DNA of 64,000 nt from Sinomonas sp. ASV486 (GCF_030908215.1 NZ_JAVFJK010000011.1:124001-188000), one strand, 5' to 3'. Shown: positions 33,922-42,705, counted from the first letter of the stretch. Notes: a model not told the origin generated them from the letters alone. Translations and numbers: made by a program.

Positions 33922-35181
33922 ATGACCGTCGCAACGGCAACCCTCTCCCTCTCCGCCCTCCTGCGCCAGCCCGTCACCGACTCCGACGGGCGCCGCATGG
34001 GCGCCCTGGCCGACCTGATCGTCCACCTACGGCATGACGGCTACCCGCGCGTGACCGGCCTCGTGTTAGCCGTCGGCAGCGCCCGAGTCTTCGTCTCCGC
34101 CGCCGACCTCGCCGCGCTCGCCCCCGAGCGCGTCCAGCTCGCCGTCAGCAGCGTGGACGTGCGCGAGTTCCGACGCCGCGAGGGCGAAGTCCTGCTCTCC
34201 GAAGACGTCCTCGGACACCGCCTCATCGACCTCTCCCGCGTCGCCTTCGTCAAGGCTTACGACGTCCAGCTCACCCAAGTCCTCGACGGTTGGGCCGCCA
34301 CAGGACTCGACGTGCACCGCCGCCGCTGGCTCAGCCTCGGCCCCCGCCACGCTGCCCACCCGCCCCGGGACTGGAAGGACTTCGAACCCCTCATCGGCCA
34401 CGCCGAATCCGCCCAGGTCCGGGCCGTCACCGGAAGGATCCCCGAGCTCAAGCCCGCCCAGATCGCCGACATCATCGAGGAGGCCACCGGTGACGAGCAG
34501 AACGAACTCCTCGCCCAGGTCCACGAAGACCCCGAGCTGGAGGCAGACGTCTTCGAAGAGCTCGACGAGAACTCCAAGTCGGGGCTCTTCCGGGACCGCT
34601 CCGACGCCGAAGTCGCCGAAGTCCTAGGCCGAATGCAGGCCGACGACGCCGCCGACGCCCTCATGGACCTGCCCCAGGAACGGCGCAGCCCCGTGCTCCA
34701 GGCCCTCCCCGAGCCCCAGCGCACACGCGTCCACCGGCTTCTCGGCTACCACGACCTCACCGCCGGCGGGCTCATGGGCACCGACTTCCTCGCCCTACCG
34801 GCCACGGCCACCGCCGCGGACGCGCTCGCCGCCGTCGGCGCCGCCGACACGCTCCAGCCCCAAGCCCTCGTCATGCTCTATACCCTGGCACCGGACGGGA
34901 CCCTCGACGGCGCATTCAGCCTCCCCCAGGCCGTCCAGGCCGACCCTCGCCAGACCCTCGCGGAGCTCGCAGACACCGACGTCGTGGTCGCCTCTCCCGG
35001 AGACGACGTCATCGACGTCACGACCCGCATGGCCGACTTCAACCTGCTAGCCCTGCCCGTGGTCTCCGAAGGCCGGCGCCTCATCGGCGTCATCACCGTC
35101 GACGACGCGCTCGAGGCCGCCATCCCCGAAGACTGGTCACGCCGCGAAACAGACCACCACGACACCGGCTCTGAGCCCTGA
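33922..35181 (+). CDS. PRC-barrel/MgtE-N/CBS protein without membrane domain
   Basis: This 419-residue soluble protein has a PRC-barrel-like domain (residues about 8-80), an MgtE N-domain of helical repeats (about 150-265; PAQIADIIEEATGDEQNELL and AEVLGRMQADDAADALMDL) and a pair of CBS domains (about 275-400). In MgtE these cytosolic domains bind Mg2+ and gate the channel. Here the channel domain is missing, and the protein follows an NRAMP-related transporter by 81 bases, so it may act as its Mg2+ sensor. ATG 33922 has AAAGG upstream. Similar pairs occur in other actinobacteria. Confidence 0.82.
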   Translation: MTVATATLSLSALLRQPVTDSDGRRMGALADLIVHLRHDGYPRVTGLVLAVGSARVFVSAADLAALAPERVQLAVSSVDVREFRRREGEVLLSEDVLGHRLIDLSRVAFVKAYDVQLTQVLDGWAATGLDVHRRRWLSLGPRHAAHPPRDWKDFEPLIGHAESAQVRAVTGRIPELKPAQIADIIEEATGDEQNELLAQVHEDPELEADVFEELDENSKSGLFRDRSDAEVAEVLGRMQADDAADALMDLPQERRSPVLQALPEPQRTRVHRLLGYHDLTAGGLMGTDFLALPATATAADALAAVGAADTLQPQALVMLYTLAPDGTLDGAFSLPQAVQADPRQTLAELADTDVVVASPGDDVIDVTTRMADFNLLALPVVSEGRRLIGVITVDDALEAAIPEDWSRRETDHHDTGSEP

Positions 35182-35338
35182 GCTCCAGCGGCGCAGAGGG
35201 GCCAAAGCAGCCTCTGGTGCGAGTTTTCGAAGTCACCTGCACACGTGGTCGAAGTCCTTTGCACAAACCCCCGTCAGGGATTCAGGCCGTCCGATCAGGG
35301 AACCCTCAGGGAAGCCCCTGCACACCGACCGACGTCGC
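35182..35338. other. Convergent intergenic region with small hairpin
   Basis: CAGAGG and CCTCTG arms at about 35193-35216 form a small hairpin behind the MgtE-like gene. The rest shows no gene; a frame on the minus strand reading into it is only a read-through of the shadow of the next gene. Confidence 0.35.
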
Positions 35339-35761
35339 TCAGGAGTCGGTTGGGGTGTCTGGGCTGGTGAAGTCGGTGTGCTCGTGGATGACCTTCCACT
35401 CGCCGTCCTCGCGGCGGAAGACACTGGTGGCGCGGAGGGCGAACGGGCGGGGCTCGCCGCCGTCGATCGTGCCGACGAAGCGCACGACCGCCGCGGTGTA
35501 GGCCATGTCCCCCACGACATCGGAGGCCATGAGCTCAACGGTGACGTCATGGCCTCCCGCGAGCCGTGCGGCGACGCGTCGGAACGTCGGTTCCAGACGA
35601 TCCCAGCCTGTGGCCGAGACGCCCACAGCGCCGAAGAGGCTCACCGGGTCCCGGTGGGACCACATGGCGATGCGGTGTGACGGGTCGCCGACGGCGAGGG
35701 CGGCCTCGGCAGCATGGAGGGCAGGCCCGGCCCAGCTGAGGAACTCGTCTTGCGGATCCAT
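35339..35761 (-). CDS. SnoaL/NTF2-like protein
   Basis: This 140-residue protein has the cone-shaped NTF2-like pattern: an N-terminal helix, the ligand-site segment HRIAMWSHRDPVSLFGAVG, and C-terminal strands ending VFRREDGEWKVIHEHTDF. Members act as small enzymes or binding proteins; the role here is unknown. ATG at 35761 has a GAGGAGG ribosome site; the long upstream frame is rejected for lacking one. Confidence 0.78.
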   Translation of the reverse strand: MDPQDEFLSWAGPALHAAEAALAVGDPSHRIAMWSHRDPVSLFGAVGVSATGWDRLEPTFRRVAARLAGGHDVTVELMASDVVGDMAYTAAVVRFVGTIDGGEPRPFALRATSVFRREDGEWKVIHEHTDFTSPDTPTDS

Positions 35762-35985
35762 GGTTCCCTCCTCGTGCAGCCCCTTCAGCATAGGACTGCG
35801 CGGAGGTCTCCGGCTACCGTGGTTCACGGCCCTGGACATCGCGACCGGCCGCGTCACGGGGTTCGCTATCTCGCAGACCATCGGCCTCTCCCGCCGCGGC
35901 GGGGCTGCCAACATGAATGGGCAGAAAGCCCCACCGAGCACCGCCCCTGCGCCCTCGAGCCGGGCTGCCGGGGCACCTCAGCGGC

Positions 35986-36819
35986 TCATTTGGCCTTGGG
36001 TTCCTTGCCCATGGAGTGGAAGAGCTGGGTGGAGGAGAGGGCGTTGAAGGGCATGGGGATGTTGTGCTCGAGGCCCTTGAGGTGGGCGGCCTTGAGGTCC
36101 TTCAGGAGCACGGCGAGGGCCGTGTCGGCGGTCCATTCGGAGACGGAGTCCCAGTTCCGGGCGACCCAGCTGTCCCCGGTGCTGACCTTGAACAGGTTCA
36201 GCAGCTCGTCCTGGGGCAGGCTGTAGTGCGCACCGAAGGTGAGCCCTTCGGCCACGGCGTTCATGGTGATGCCCAGGACGAGGTTGTTGACCAGCTTCGC
36301 TGCCTGGCTGTTGCCCGGCTGGGCGCCGTAGTAGAAGACGTTGGAGCCGACCGCGTCGAAGTACGGGCGTGCCGCCGTTACTCGGTCCTCGTGGCCGGAG
36401 GCCATGATCGAGAGGGTGCCGGCCTGGGCGCCGGTCGCGCCGCCGCTGACGGCGGCGGCGATGAGCTTGACGTCCCCGGCGGCCTCGACCTTCTGGCCGA
36501 GCTCGTTCATCGTGTCGGGGTCCAGGGTGCTCATGACGATGATCGTCAGGCCCTTCGGGCCGGCGGAGAGGAGCCCGTCCTTGCCGAGGATGACGTCCAG
36601 GTTCTGGGCGTAGTCGCGGACCATGGAGATGACGGTGTCCTGGGCCTGCGCGGCGACGTCCTTCAGGCCCGTGGCGATGGTGATGCCGGCGGCCTTGGCC
36701 TTGACGCGGCTGCCCTCGAAGGCGTCGTAGCCGATCACCTCGAACCCGGCCCTGTTCAGGTTCACTGCCATGGGCAGCCCCATAGTCCCCAGTCCGACGA
36801 AACCGATTCTCTTGCTCAT
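35986..36819 (-). CDS. NAD(P)-dependent beta-hydroxyacid dehydrogenase (HIBADH family)
   Basis: This 277-residue enzyme has the Rossmann start GFVGLGTMGLPMAVNL (residues 6-21), the substrate-site segment AAAVSGGATGAQAGTL (about 120-135; family DxPVSGG), and the catalytic Lys region SQAAKLVNNLVLG near residue 170. Such enzymes oxidize 3-hydroxyacids or reduce their semialdehydes. It forms a likely two-gene unit with the CMD-family gene upstream, 14 bases apart. Substrate is not known; a link to the nearby cyclic-ketone pathway is only a guess. Confidence 0.85.
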   Translation of the reverse strand: MSKRIGFVGLGTMGLPMAVNLNRAGFEVIGYDAFEGSRVKAKAAGITIATGLKDVAAQAQDTVISMVRDYAQNLDVILGKDGLLSAGPKGLTIIVMSTLDPDTMNELGQKVEAAGDVKLIAAAVSGGATGAQAGTLSIMASGHEDRVTAARPYFDAVGSNVFYYGAQPGNSQAAKLVNNLVLGITMNAVAEGLTFGAHYSLPQDELLNLFKVSTGDSWVARNWDSVSEWTADTALAVLLKDLKAAHLKGLEHNIPMPFNALSSTQLFHSMGKEPKAK

Positions 36820-36833
36820 GATGAGGTCCCTTC

Positions 36834-37247
36834 CTAGTTCGCGTTCGACGCCGGGGTGATGCCGCGCTCTTCCATGACCTGCCTGAGGAGGGTCAGTGCG
36901 TTCAGGACACGGGGGAAACCGACGTAGGGGAGAAGGTGGATCAGTGTGCCCACGATCTTCTCCTTGGTCAGGCCTACGTTGAAGCCGGTGTTGATGTGGA
37001 GCTTCAGCTGGGGCTCCGTCCCGAGGGCCACCAGGGTGGAGATCGTGACCATCGTCTGTTCCTGCTGGGTCAGCGACGTCCGCGAGTAGATGTCCCCGAA
37101 GGCGAAGGAGACGATGTAGTCCGCCAGGTGCGGGTCAAGGTCCTTGTACGACTCGACCAGCTTGGCGTGGTCGAACGTATTCGAGTGCTCGGTTGAGACG
37201 AGCTCCATCATGCGGTCCATGCCGCGCTGATATCGGTCTACAGCCAT
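36834..37247 (-). CDS. Carboxymuconolactone decarboxylase (CMD) family protein
   Basis: This 137-residue protein is a helical CMD/AhpD-type domain protein. It contains the segment EQTMVTISTLVALGTEPQLKLH and HINTGFNVGLTKEKIVGTLI. The redox CxxC of AhpD is absent, so a hydrolase/decarboxylase-like or structural role is more likely than peroxidase. ATG at 37247 has AAGGAG upstream. The promoter region contains a 26-base palindrome shared with a divergent TetR gene, so this operon is probably under that repressor. Confidence 0.82.
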   Translation of the reverse strand: MAVDRYQRGMDRMMELVSTEHSNTFDHAKLVESYKDLDPHLADYIVSFAFGDIYSRTSLTQQEQTMVTISTLVALGTEPQLKLHINTGFNVGLTKEKIVGTLIHLLPYVGFPRVLNALTLLRQVMEERGITPASNAN

Positions 37248-37296
37248 CGTGGGCTCCTTCGCTGTGCTGTTTGCAACGCCGGTCGCGTTCCGATAG

Positions 37297-37322
37297 ATTG
37301 AAACGCTACGTTGCGTTTCAAT
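37297..37322. promoter_or_regulatory. TetR operator, 10-bp perfect arms
   Basis: ATTGAAACGC and GCGTTTCAAT arms flank a six-base spacer (TACGTT). The palindrome lies 38 bases before the TetR gene and 50 bases before the divergent CMD gene. Confidence 0.75.
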
Positions 37323-37359
37323 AGTAGCACCGAATCGCCTGCCGTGGTAGGGGTATAGC

Positions 37360-37995
37360 GTGGTGACTGATTCGATAGCGGAGGACCCGAGCCCGACGAC
37401 GGCGTCCGGACACGACAAGCGGCGCGCGCGGACCGAGCGCTCCGTCCTGGATGCCACTCGCGCCGTGCTCGGCGAGGCCGGCTTCGCCGGGTTGACGGTC
37501 GAAGGGGTGGCGGCCCGGGCCGGCGTCGCCAAGACGACGATCTACCGCCGGCATCGGTCCAAGACCGACCTCGCACTCGCACTGCTCCTGGAGATGGTGG
37601 GAGAGGTGAGCACTCGCCCCTACACCCAGGACACCGCGGCGGAGCTCGTAGCGCTGGTCGACAAGACCGTCGAGCTCATGCAGACCACCGTGATGGGGTT
37701 GATCATGAAGGGCCTGGTCTCCGAGGTCGCTGCCGATCCGCAGCTCGCCGAGGTCTACCGGGGGCAGGTCGTCACCCGTCGGCAGGCGGACGTCACCGAG
37801 CTTGTCGAGCGCGGCAAAGCCCGTGGGGAGCTCAGGGAAGACCTCGACCCCGAAACGGTCACGGACCTCCTCCTCGGGCCCATCTACTACCGGTTCTTCC
37901 TCAGCGGATCTCCCATGGACCGCAGTTTCGGAAGGCGCCTCATCGCGGCGCTCCTTCCGTCACTGGCCCCGGCCGGGCAGACCAGCAGCGGCTGA
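37360..37995 (+). CDS. TetR-family transcriptional regulator
   Basis: This 211-residue protein has a classical TetR helix-turn-helix (residues about 22-68; LTVEGVAARAGVAKTTIYRR) and a C-terminal domain of the TetR_C_11/AcrR type ending in LLLGPIYYRFFLSGSPMDRS. GTG at 37360 is used; a second GTG follows at once. It should repress itself and the divergent CMD/HIBADH genes through the palindrome at 37297-37322. The ligand is unknown. Confidence 0.87.
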   Translation: MVTDSIAEDPSPTTASGHDKRRARTERSVLDATRAVLGEAGFAGLTVEGVAARAGVAKTTIYRRHRSKTDLALALLLEMVGEVSTRPYTQDTAAELVALVDKTVELMQTTVMGLIMKGLVSEVAADPQLAEVYRGQVVTRRQADVTELVERGKARGELREDLDPETVTDLLLGPIYYRFFLSGSPMDRSFGRRLIAALLPSLAPAGQTSSG

Positions 37996-38043
37996 TCCGG
38001 CCCGGCCAGCTGGACGCATGCGGCCAACCGCCCGGGCCGGATC
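37994..38043. terminator. Bidirectional terminator between TetR and symporter genes
   Basis: GATCCGGCCCGG and CCGGGCCGGATC are perfect 12-base arms enclosing a 26-base loop. They begin at the TetR stop codon and end ten bases before the stop of the convergent symporter gene. Confidence 0.6.
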
Positions 38044-38052
38044 CCGTGACTG

Positions 38053-39387
38053 TCAGCGTCCGGCGCCCTGCGCGTAGAGCGTCGCCGACGCACGGTACGG
38101 ATGGTCCAATTCGTCGATCGGAGTGAACGCGGTTTCCCTCATGAAGTAGACCGCCACTGAGGCAATCACCATGACCCCGGCGGCACCGGCCGCGACAGGA
38201 ACCCATCCGAACGAGCCCTCCCCCACGATGAGGGCCGCGATCATCGGTGCGAAACCGGCCAGCAGATTGCCGATCTGATTGCCGACGGCCATGCCGGAGT
38301 AGCGCACGGTGCCGGCGAACTGCTCAGCGTAGAACGCAGGCCAGACGCCGTTGTAGGCCGAGAAGAAGAGCGTCATGTTGACGAAGGCGACCACGAAGAT
38401 CAGCAGCAGGCTGTGCGACGTGATGGCCATGAAGTAGAGCGGAAGGGTCAGCGCACAACCGACGGCCGAGGTGATCATCAGGGGCCGGCGGCCGTACTTG
38501 TCGGCGAGTTTCGCCGCGAGCGGGAGCGTGAACATCGAGAGGCCGATGGTGACTGCGTTGATGGTGAGCATCGCGGCACGGTCGATCCCGGCCGTAGTGG
38601 TCGCATAGCTGAGGATGAAGACGGTGAAGAGCGACTGGAAGATCGCGATGGTCGTCGCGAGGGCCACACGGACGACGTCGAGGGGTTGGTGCCGCAGGAC
38701 CTCAACGATCGGCCTGCCCTGAACCTCATTGTTCGTCCTGGCCTCCTCGAACGTCGGCGTCTCGTGGAGGGTGTTCCGCACGAAGATCGTCACCGCCGTG
38801 ACCACGATGGAGAGCAGGAAGGGCACCCGCCAGCCCCACGAGTACAGGGCTTCCTGCGGAAGGGTCGCGACGGGCAGGAAGACCACCGTCGCGAGGACCA
38901 TGCCGAGGGCGTAGCCCACCATGACGAAGCTCGAGAAGAATCCGCGGCGGCCCTCGGGCGAATGCTCAAGGGTCAGCACCGACGCGCCAGCGCTCTCTGC
39001 TCCCGCCGAGAACCCCTGAAGGAGGCGACAGACTGTGAGCAGGACCGGCGCCCCGATGCCGATCGCGTCGTAGGTCGGCAGGAACCCGATGGCCAAGGAC
39101 ACCAGGCCCATGAGCATCACCGTGAAGAGCAGCGCCTTCTTGCGGCCGATCCTGTCGCCGAAGTGGCCCATCACGACCGCACCGAGAGGCCGTGCGGCGT
39201 AGCCGATACCGAACGTGCCGAAGGCGGCGACCACGCCGGCGGTGGGATCCAGCTTGGGGAAGAAGAGCGCGTTGAAGACGAGGGCGGCCGCCGAGCCGTA
39301 GATGAAGAAGTCGTAGTACTCGAGGGCGCTGCCAAGAAGCGAGGCGATGGCCGCCTTCTTGGGAGTCCGCTGATGGGTAGTCTGCAC
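38053..39387 (-). CDS. MFS metabolite:H+ symporter (MHS family)
   Basis: This 444-residue protein has 12 membrane helices and the MHS-family signatures SALEYYDFFIYGSAAALVF (residues 19-37), GHFGDRIGRKKAL near 73 and RLLQGFSAGAESAGASV near 122. MHS members (ShiA, ProP, KgtP types) import organic acids or zwitterions with protons. GTG at 39387 has AGGCAGG upstream. A copy of the GGTGTTCC-N5-GGAACACC palindrome lies 160 bases upstream, so it may belong to the cyclic-ketone/adipate regulon and import a pathway acid such as adipate. Confidence 0.87.
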   Translation of the reverse strand: MQTTHQRTPKKAAIASLLGSALEYYDFFIYGSAAALVFNALFFPKLDPTAGVVAAFGTFGIGYAARPLGAVVMGHFGDRIGRKKALLFTVMLMGLVSLAIGFLPTYDAIGIGAPVLLTVCRLLQGFSAGAESAGASVLTLEHSPEGRRGFFSSFVMVGYALGMVLATVVFLPVATLPQEALYSWGWRVPFLLSIVVTAVTIFVRNTLHETPTFEEARTNNEVQGRPIVEVLRHQPLDVVRVALATTIAIFQSLFTVFILSYATTTAGIDRAAMLTINAVTIGLSMFTLPLAAKLADKYGRRPLMITSAVGCALTLPLYFMAITSHSLLLIFVVAFVNMTLFFSAYNGVWPAFYAEQFAGTVRYSGMAVGNQIGNLLAGFAPMIAALIVGEGSFGWVPVAAGAAGVMVIASVAVYFMRETAFTPIDELDHPYRASATLYAQGAGR

Positions 39388-39547
39388 GGTGGTTTACCTG
39401 CCTTGTCGAATCAGGTCTCTGAGGCTCCGTTGCCGCAAGGAGACGCGAAGGGGTGAGGGCGATGGTTGGCAAAGGCCGAGGGGCGACCGCCATCAGCTGA
39501 TGGCTACCAGGTCCGACAACCACGGTAGGGGTGTGACCTGCGCAACA

Positions 39548-39568
39548 GGTGTTCCAGAATGGAACACC
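39548..39568. promoter_or_regulatory. GGTGTTCC-N5-GGAACACC palindrome before symporter gene
   Basis: Perfect eight-base arms around AGAAT, identical in the arms to the site at 41622-41656. It lies between the symporter gene and the 3' end of the Fis-type regulator gene. Confidence 0.7.
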
Positions 39569-39631
39569 GATCGACGCCCGCGCATTGATACCGGAAGCCT
39601 AGGAATTCCGCCGACTGGGGTATGAATCCGG

Positions 39632-41428
39632 CTACCTCGCGACCGAAGGCTTGTCCTCCCGGTCCAGCCCGTACGCGTGCATCTTGCGATAGAGGGTAGT
39701 GCGGCCGATCCCCAGTGCGGCGGCGGCCGCGGAACGGTTGCCGCCGGCTCTGCGCAGGGCGTCGACGATCGCGTCGTACTCGAGAGCTTCGATAGTGCTC
39801 AGGGAACGCGTCTGGCGCCGGAGGTGCTCCGGGAGGTCGTCGACTCTGAGGACGCGGCCCCCACGCTGGGCGATGAGCAGCTCGAGAGTCGTGCGGAGCT
39901 CGGACACGTTCCCGGGCCAGTCCCATCCGACAAGCGCCTGCATCACGGCGGGGGGCACGGCGACGCGATCGTCTTCGGGCCACTCGTCGATGATGGTGCG
40001 GACGAGGCCCGGGATGATGTCTCGCATCCTGCGGAGCGCGGGAATCGTCGAGATCGGGGCAAGTGCGACGATCCGTGAGCGGACCTGCTCGCCGAGCGAC
40101 TCGTCGTCGAAGGTCAGGACGATGCGCGGCCTCGTGTCGGGGGTGCCTTCGCGAGTGCCCGATCCGCGGCGCGCGGCGTCGGCGACGAGGCGCAGCGTCG
40201 GCTCGAGGGTCCGGAACCCCGGCAGGTCGAGCACGTCGATGTGGCGGACGACGACGGACCGGCCAGCCTGGATGGCCTGGGTGGCCAGCTCGGCCATGCC
40301 GGCCATGCCGGCCGTCGGGGCCGCCGCAGCGTCGAGCGTGAGCGGCTCCTCGCCGTCGGCCCTCGAGGTCAGCCAGTCCCGTGCCGAGTAGTGCTTGCCC
40401 GCTCCCGGCGGCCCGGCCAGGGCGACGATGCCGCTGACGCGCGAGGCCGCTTCGAGTTCGGCCGCGTCTGCGGCACGTCCGACGGGCTGGCGTGCCGCAA
40501 CGTCCTGCGGCGCGTGCTCGTCGTCGTCGCGCCCGTGGAGCTCGAGCGCGAACACGCTGCCGCCTCCCAGCCTGCGAACCTCCGCCGTCTTCGAGGACGC
40601 CGGCAGCTCGACAACGTTCGACGGCTCCTTCCATTCGAGCTTCTGGAGCTTGTCCCAGAGGAGCGCGTGGGTGTCCGGGGACATGACGGCAAGTGCGCGG
40701 ACATCGGCGATGACTGTCTCCGCGCTGAGGACGAGTACGGGGTCCTTGCTCGACCGGGATCGCAGGAAGGCAGCCGTGGCCGCCAGATCGATGGGCGCGT
40801 TCATCTCGACCAGGCGCGCCTCGACCTGCTGGGCGGCTTCCCTGGCCATGGCGAGCATGAGCGGGTTCGAGGCCTTGAGGGTCGCCGCGAAGGCGATGGA
40901 CCCCACGACGCGACCTGTGCGGGGGTCCAGTATCGGAGCCCCCGCGCAGGCCAGCGACTCAAGACTGTCGTTGAAATGCTCAGGGCCGCGGACGAACACC
41001 GGTGCGCGGTCTTCCATAGGTGTTCCGAGTCCGTTGGTGCCCAGCGCCGATTCGGAGAAGTCGAAGCCCTCGGTTGCGAAGGCTCGGTCCAGTCTCCGGC
41101 CGTCTCCGCGGTCCGTCAGCCGCCGAGCGACGATTTGGCCACTGCGGTCACTCAGGAAGACAGCCACCCGCATGTCGGAGAGAGAGTCCTGCCACCGGTC
41201 CAGAACCGGCCCTGCAGCCACGACCAATGGATTCCGCGCGTCGATCGAGTCGATGAAGCGGGGCGGCGCTGGCGTGTTGGACGCGTGGACGCTCACGGAG
41301 CGGCGCCAGCTCCGCTCGATGGAGGGGCTGATCCCAGCAAGCTCCTTCTGGACAAGGAGACCGCGCTCAACAAGGAGGTCCCGGGCCGCCCGCAGCCGGT
41401 CCAGCTCGCGCGCGTCCCTCTCAGACAC
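39632..41428 (-). CDS. GAF/degenerate AAA/Fis-type transcriptional regulator (AcoR/MimR-like)
   Basis: This 598-residue protein has an N-terminal helical part, a GAF sensor domain (about 75-215; TEGFDFSESALGTNGLGTPM and DPRTGRVVGSIAF), an AAA-like ATPase region with Walker A GPPGAGKHYSAR near 338, and a C-terminal Fis helix-turn-helix (about 561-583; SAAAAALGIGRTTLYRKMH). The GAFTGA loop that contacts sigma-54 is not present, and actinobacteria lack sigma-54, so it must act with a sigma-70-type polymerase. It is divergent from the monooxygenase operon with a perfect palindrome between, and is the likely activator. GTG at 41428 has GAGG upstream. Confidence 0.87.
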   Translation of the reverse strand: MSERDARELDRLRAARDLLVERGLLVQKELAGISPSIERSWRRSVSVHASNTPAPPRFIDSIDARNPLVVAAGPVLDRWQDSLSDMRVAVFLSDRSGQIVARRLTDRGDGRRLDRAFATEGFDFSESALGTNGLGTPMEDRAPVFVRGPEHFNDSLESLACAGAPILDPRTGRVVGSIAFAATLKASNPLMLAMAREAAQQVEARLVEMNAPIDLAATAAFLRSRSSKDPVLVLSAETVIADVRALAVMSPDTHALLWDKLQKLEWKEPSNVVELPASSKTAEVRRLGGGSVFALELHGRDDDEHAPQDVAARQPVGRAADAAELEAASRVSGIVALAGPPGAGKHYSARDWLTSRADGEEPLTLDAAAAPTAGMAGMAELATQAIQAGRSVVVRHIDVLDLPGFRTLEPTLRLVADAARRGSGTREGTPDTRPRIVLTFDDESLGEQVRSRIVALAPISTIPALRRMRDIIPGLVRTIIDEWPEDDRVAVPPAVMQALVGWDWPGNVSELRTTLELLIAQRGGRVLRVDDLPEHLRRQTRSLSTIEALEYDAIVDALRRAGGNRSAAAAALGIGRTTLYRKMHAYGLDREDKPSVAR

Positions 41429-41738
41429 GCGAACCTCGGGAGAATGACGGACCCTTCATCCTTCAAGGATCGCAGTGTGATCCATCCACCACCAATACCA
41501 ATGGCGCAATGGATTGTTCCCGTTCGCGGAATGAACGGCGCGAGCCGAGGGCATGGGGCGCCCGGCGTGGGCTTCCGCGTTCTGCCAGGGCCTCTGGCTT
41601 CCATGCTGTCCTCGAGCATGGCCCGTCTGGTGTTCCACATCGGAACACCAGACGGGAGTTGCGCCCCCGGACACTTGATGCAGTGGCCCCGATCACACCG
41701 ATGTTTTCAACGGGGGCCGACGCAAAAGGAGTATCTCG
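41429..41738. promoter_or_regulatory. Divergent control region of the monooxygenase operon
   Basis: This 310-base gap holds the promoters of the Fis-type regulator and of the hydrolase/monooxygenase operon. Its main element is the palindrome at 41622-41656, about 85 bases before the hydrolase ATG, a distance typical for an activator site. Confidence 0.55.
41622..41656. promoter_or_regulatory. 35-bp palindrome with 15-bp perfect arms
   Basis: CCCGTCTGGTGTTCC and its exact reverse complement flank ACATC. The inner part equals the site at 39548-39568. It is the probable binding site of the Fis-type regulator. Confidence 0.75.
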
Positions 41739-42659
41739 ATGACTATCACCCAGGACGCTTCCACCACCGTCTCCCGCGAGTCGGAGAGCCTCCGAAGCCT
41801 CTACGCCGACTGGTCAGACATCATGGCCAACACCGAGCTCACGATGAGGCTTTTCCGGAGCATCTTCGACGAGTGGCACCAGCCCACGACTGAGCCCGAG
41901 GACGTCACCTACAAGGAGGAGACGGTCGGCGGGGTGCCCGGCATCTGGGCCTTCCCCGCCGGCGCCGACAAGACCCGCGTGCTCCTCTACACGCACGGTG
42001 GAGGCTTCGCCGTCGGCTCCGCCTCAAGCCACCGCAAGCTCGCCGCCCACGTGGCCAAGGCCCTCGGCGTGACGACCTTCGTCCCCGACTACCGCCGGGC
42101 GCCCGAGCACCCCCACCCCGCCCAGATCGAGGACGGCGTGGCCGTCTTCGACGCCCTGCTCGAGCGCGGCATCAAGGCCGAGGACATCACGACGATCGGA
42201 GACTCCGCGGGCGGGAACCTCGCCGTCGCCATCCCGCTCGCCCTCCGCGAGCAGGGGAAGCCCCTCCCCGGCCGGGTCATCGCCTTCTCCCCCTGGCTCG
42301 ACATGGAGAACGCCGGCGAGACGCTCGTGACGAACGACGCGACCGACGCCCTCATCACCCGCGAGCTCCTCGAGGGCATGATCGCCGGTGTCCTGGGAGG
42401 CCTGACGAGCCCGGACAACCCGCTCGCCAACCCGCTCTACGCCGACTTCACCGGGTTCCCCAAGCTCTACGTGAACGCGGGGGGCGCGGAATCCCTGCTC
42501 GACAACGCGACGCGGCTCGTCGACAAGGCTCAGGCGGCTGGGGTCGATGTGACGCTGTCCATCGCGCCCGGCCAGCAGCACGTCTTCCCGTTCCTTGCGG
42601 GCCGTGCCCCGGAGGCGGACCAGGAGATCGCCAAGATCGCCCAGTGGTACCGCGCCTGA
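41739..42659 (+). CDS. Alpha/beta hydrolase (HSL family), likely caprolactone hydrolase
   Basis: This 306-residue enzyme has the hormone-sensitive-lipase oxyanion motif HGGGFAVG (about 87-94), the nucleophile motif GDSAGGNLA (about 153-161), and a C-terminal His in QQHVFPF near 281. In the cyclohexanone route ChnC opens caprolactone to 6-hydroxyhexanoate, and its place just before the Baeyer-Villiger monooxygenase gene supports that role. ATG has AAAAGGAG upstream. It opens the four-gene operon hydrolase-BVMO-ADH-ALDH. Confidence 0.85.
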   Translation: MTITQDASTTVSRESESLRSLYADWSDIMANTELTMRLFRSIFDEWHQPTTEPEDVTYKEETVGGVPGIWAFPAGADKTRVLLYTHGGGFAVGSASSHRKLAAHVAKALGVTTFVPDYRRAPEHPHPAQIEDGVAVFDALLERGIKAEDITTIGDSAGGNLAVAIPLALREQGKPLPGRVIAFSPWLDMENAGETLVTNDATDALITRELLEGMIAGVLGGLTSPDNPLANPLYADFTGFPKLYVNAGGAESLLDNATRLVDKAQAAGVDVTLSIAPGQQHVFPFLAGRAPEADQEIAKIAQWYRA

Positions 42660-42705
42660 CCCCCAACGAACCCCATCTGACACGAGAGACAAAGGAGTCC
42701 TCATC

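Noticed and set aside
35800..35880. IS630-transposase-like fragment (FTALDIATGRVTG)
   Set aside because: Only about 13 residues resemble a transposase, with no flanking inverted repeats or further domain; too short to call a mobile-element remnant.
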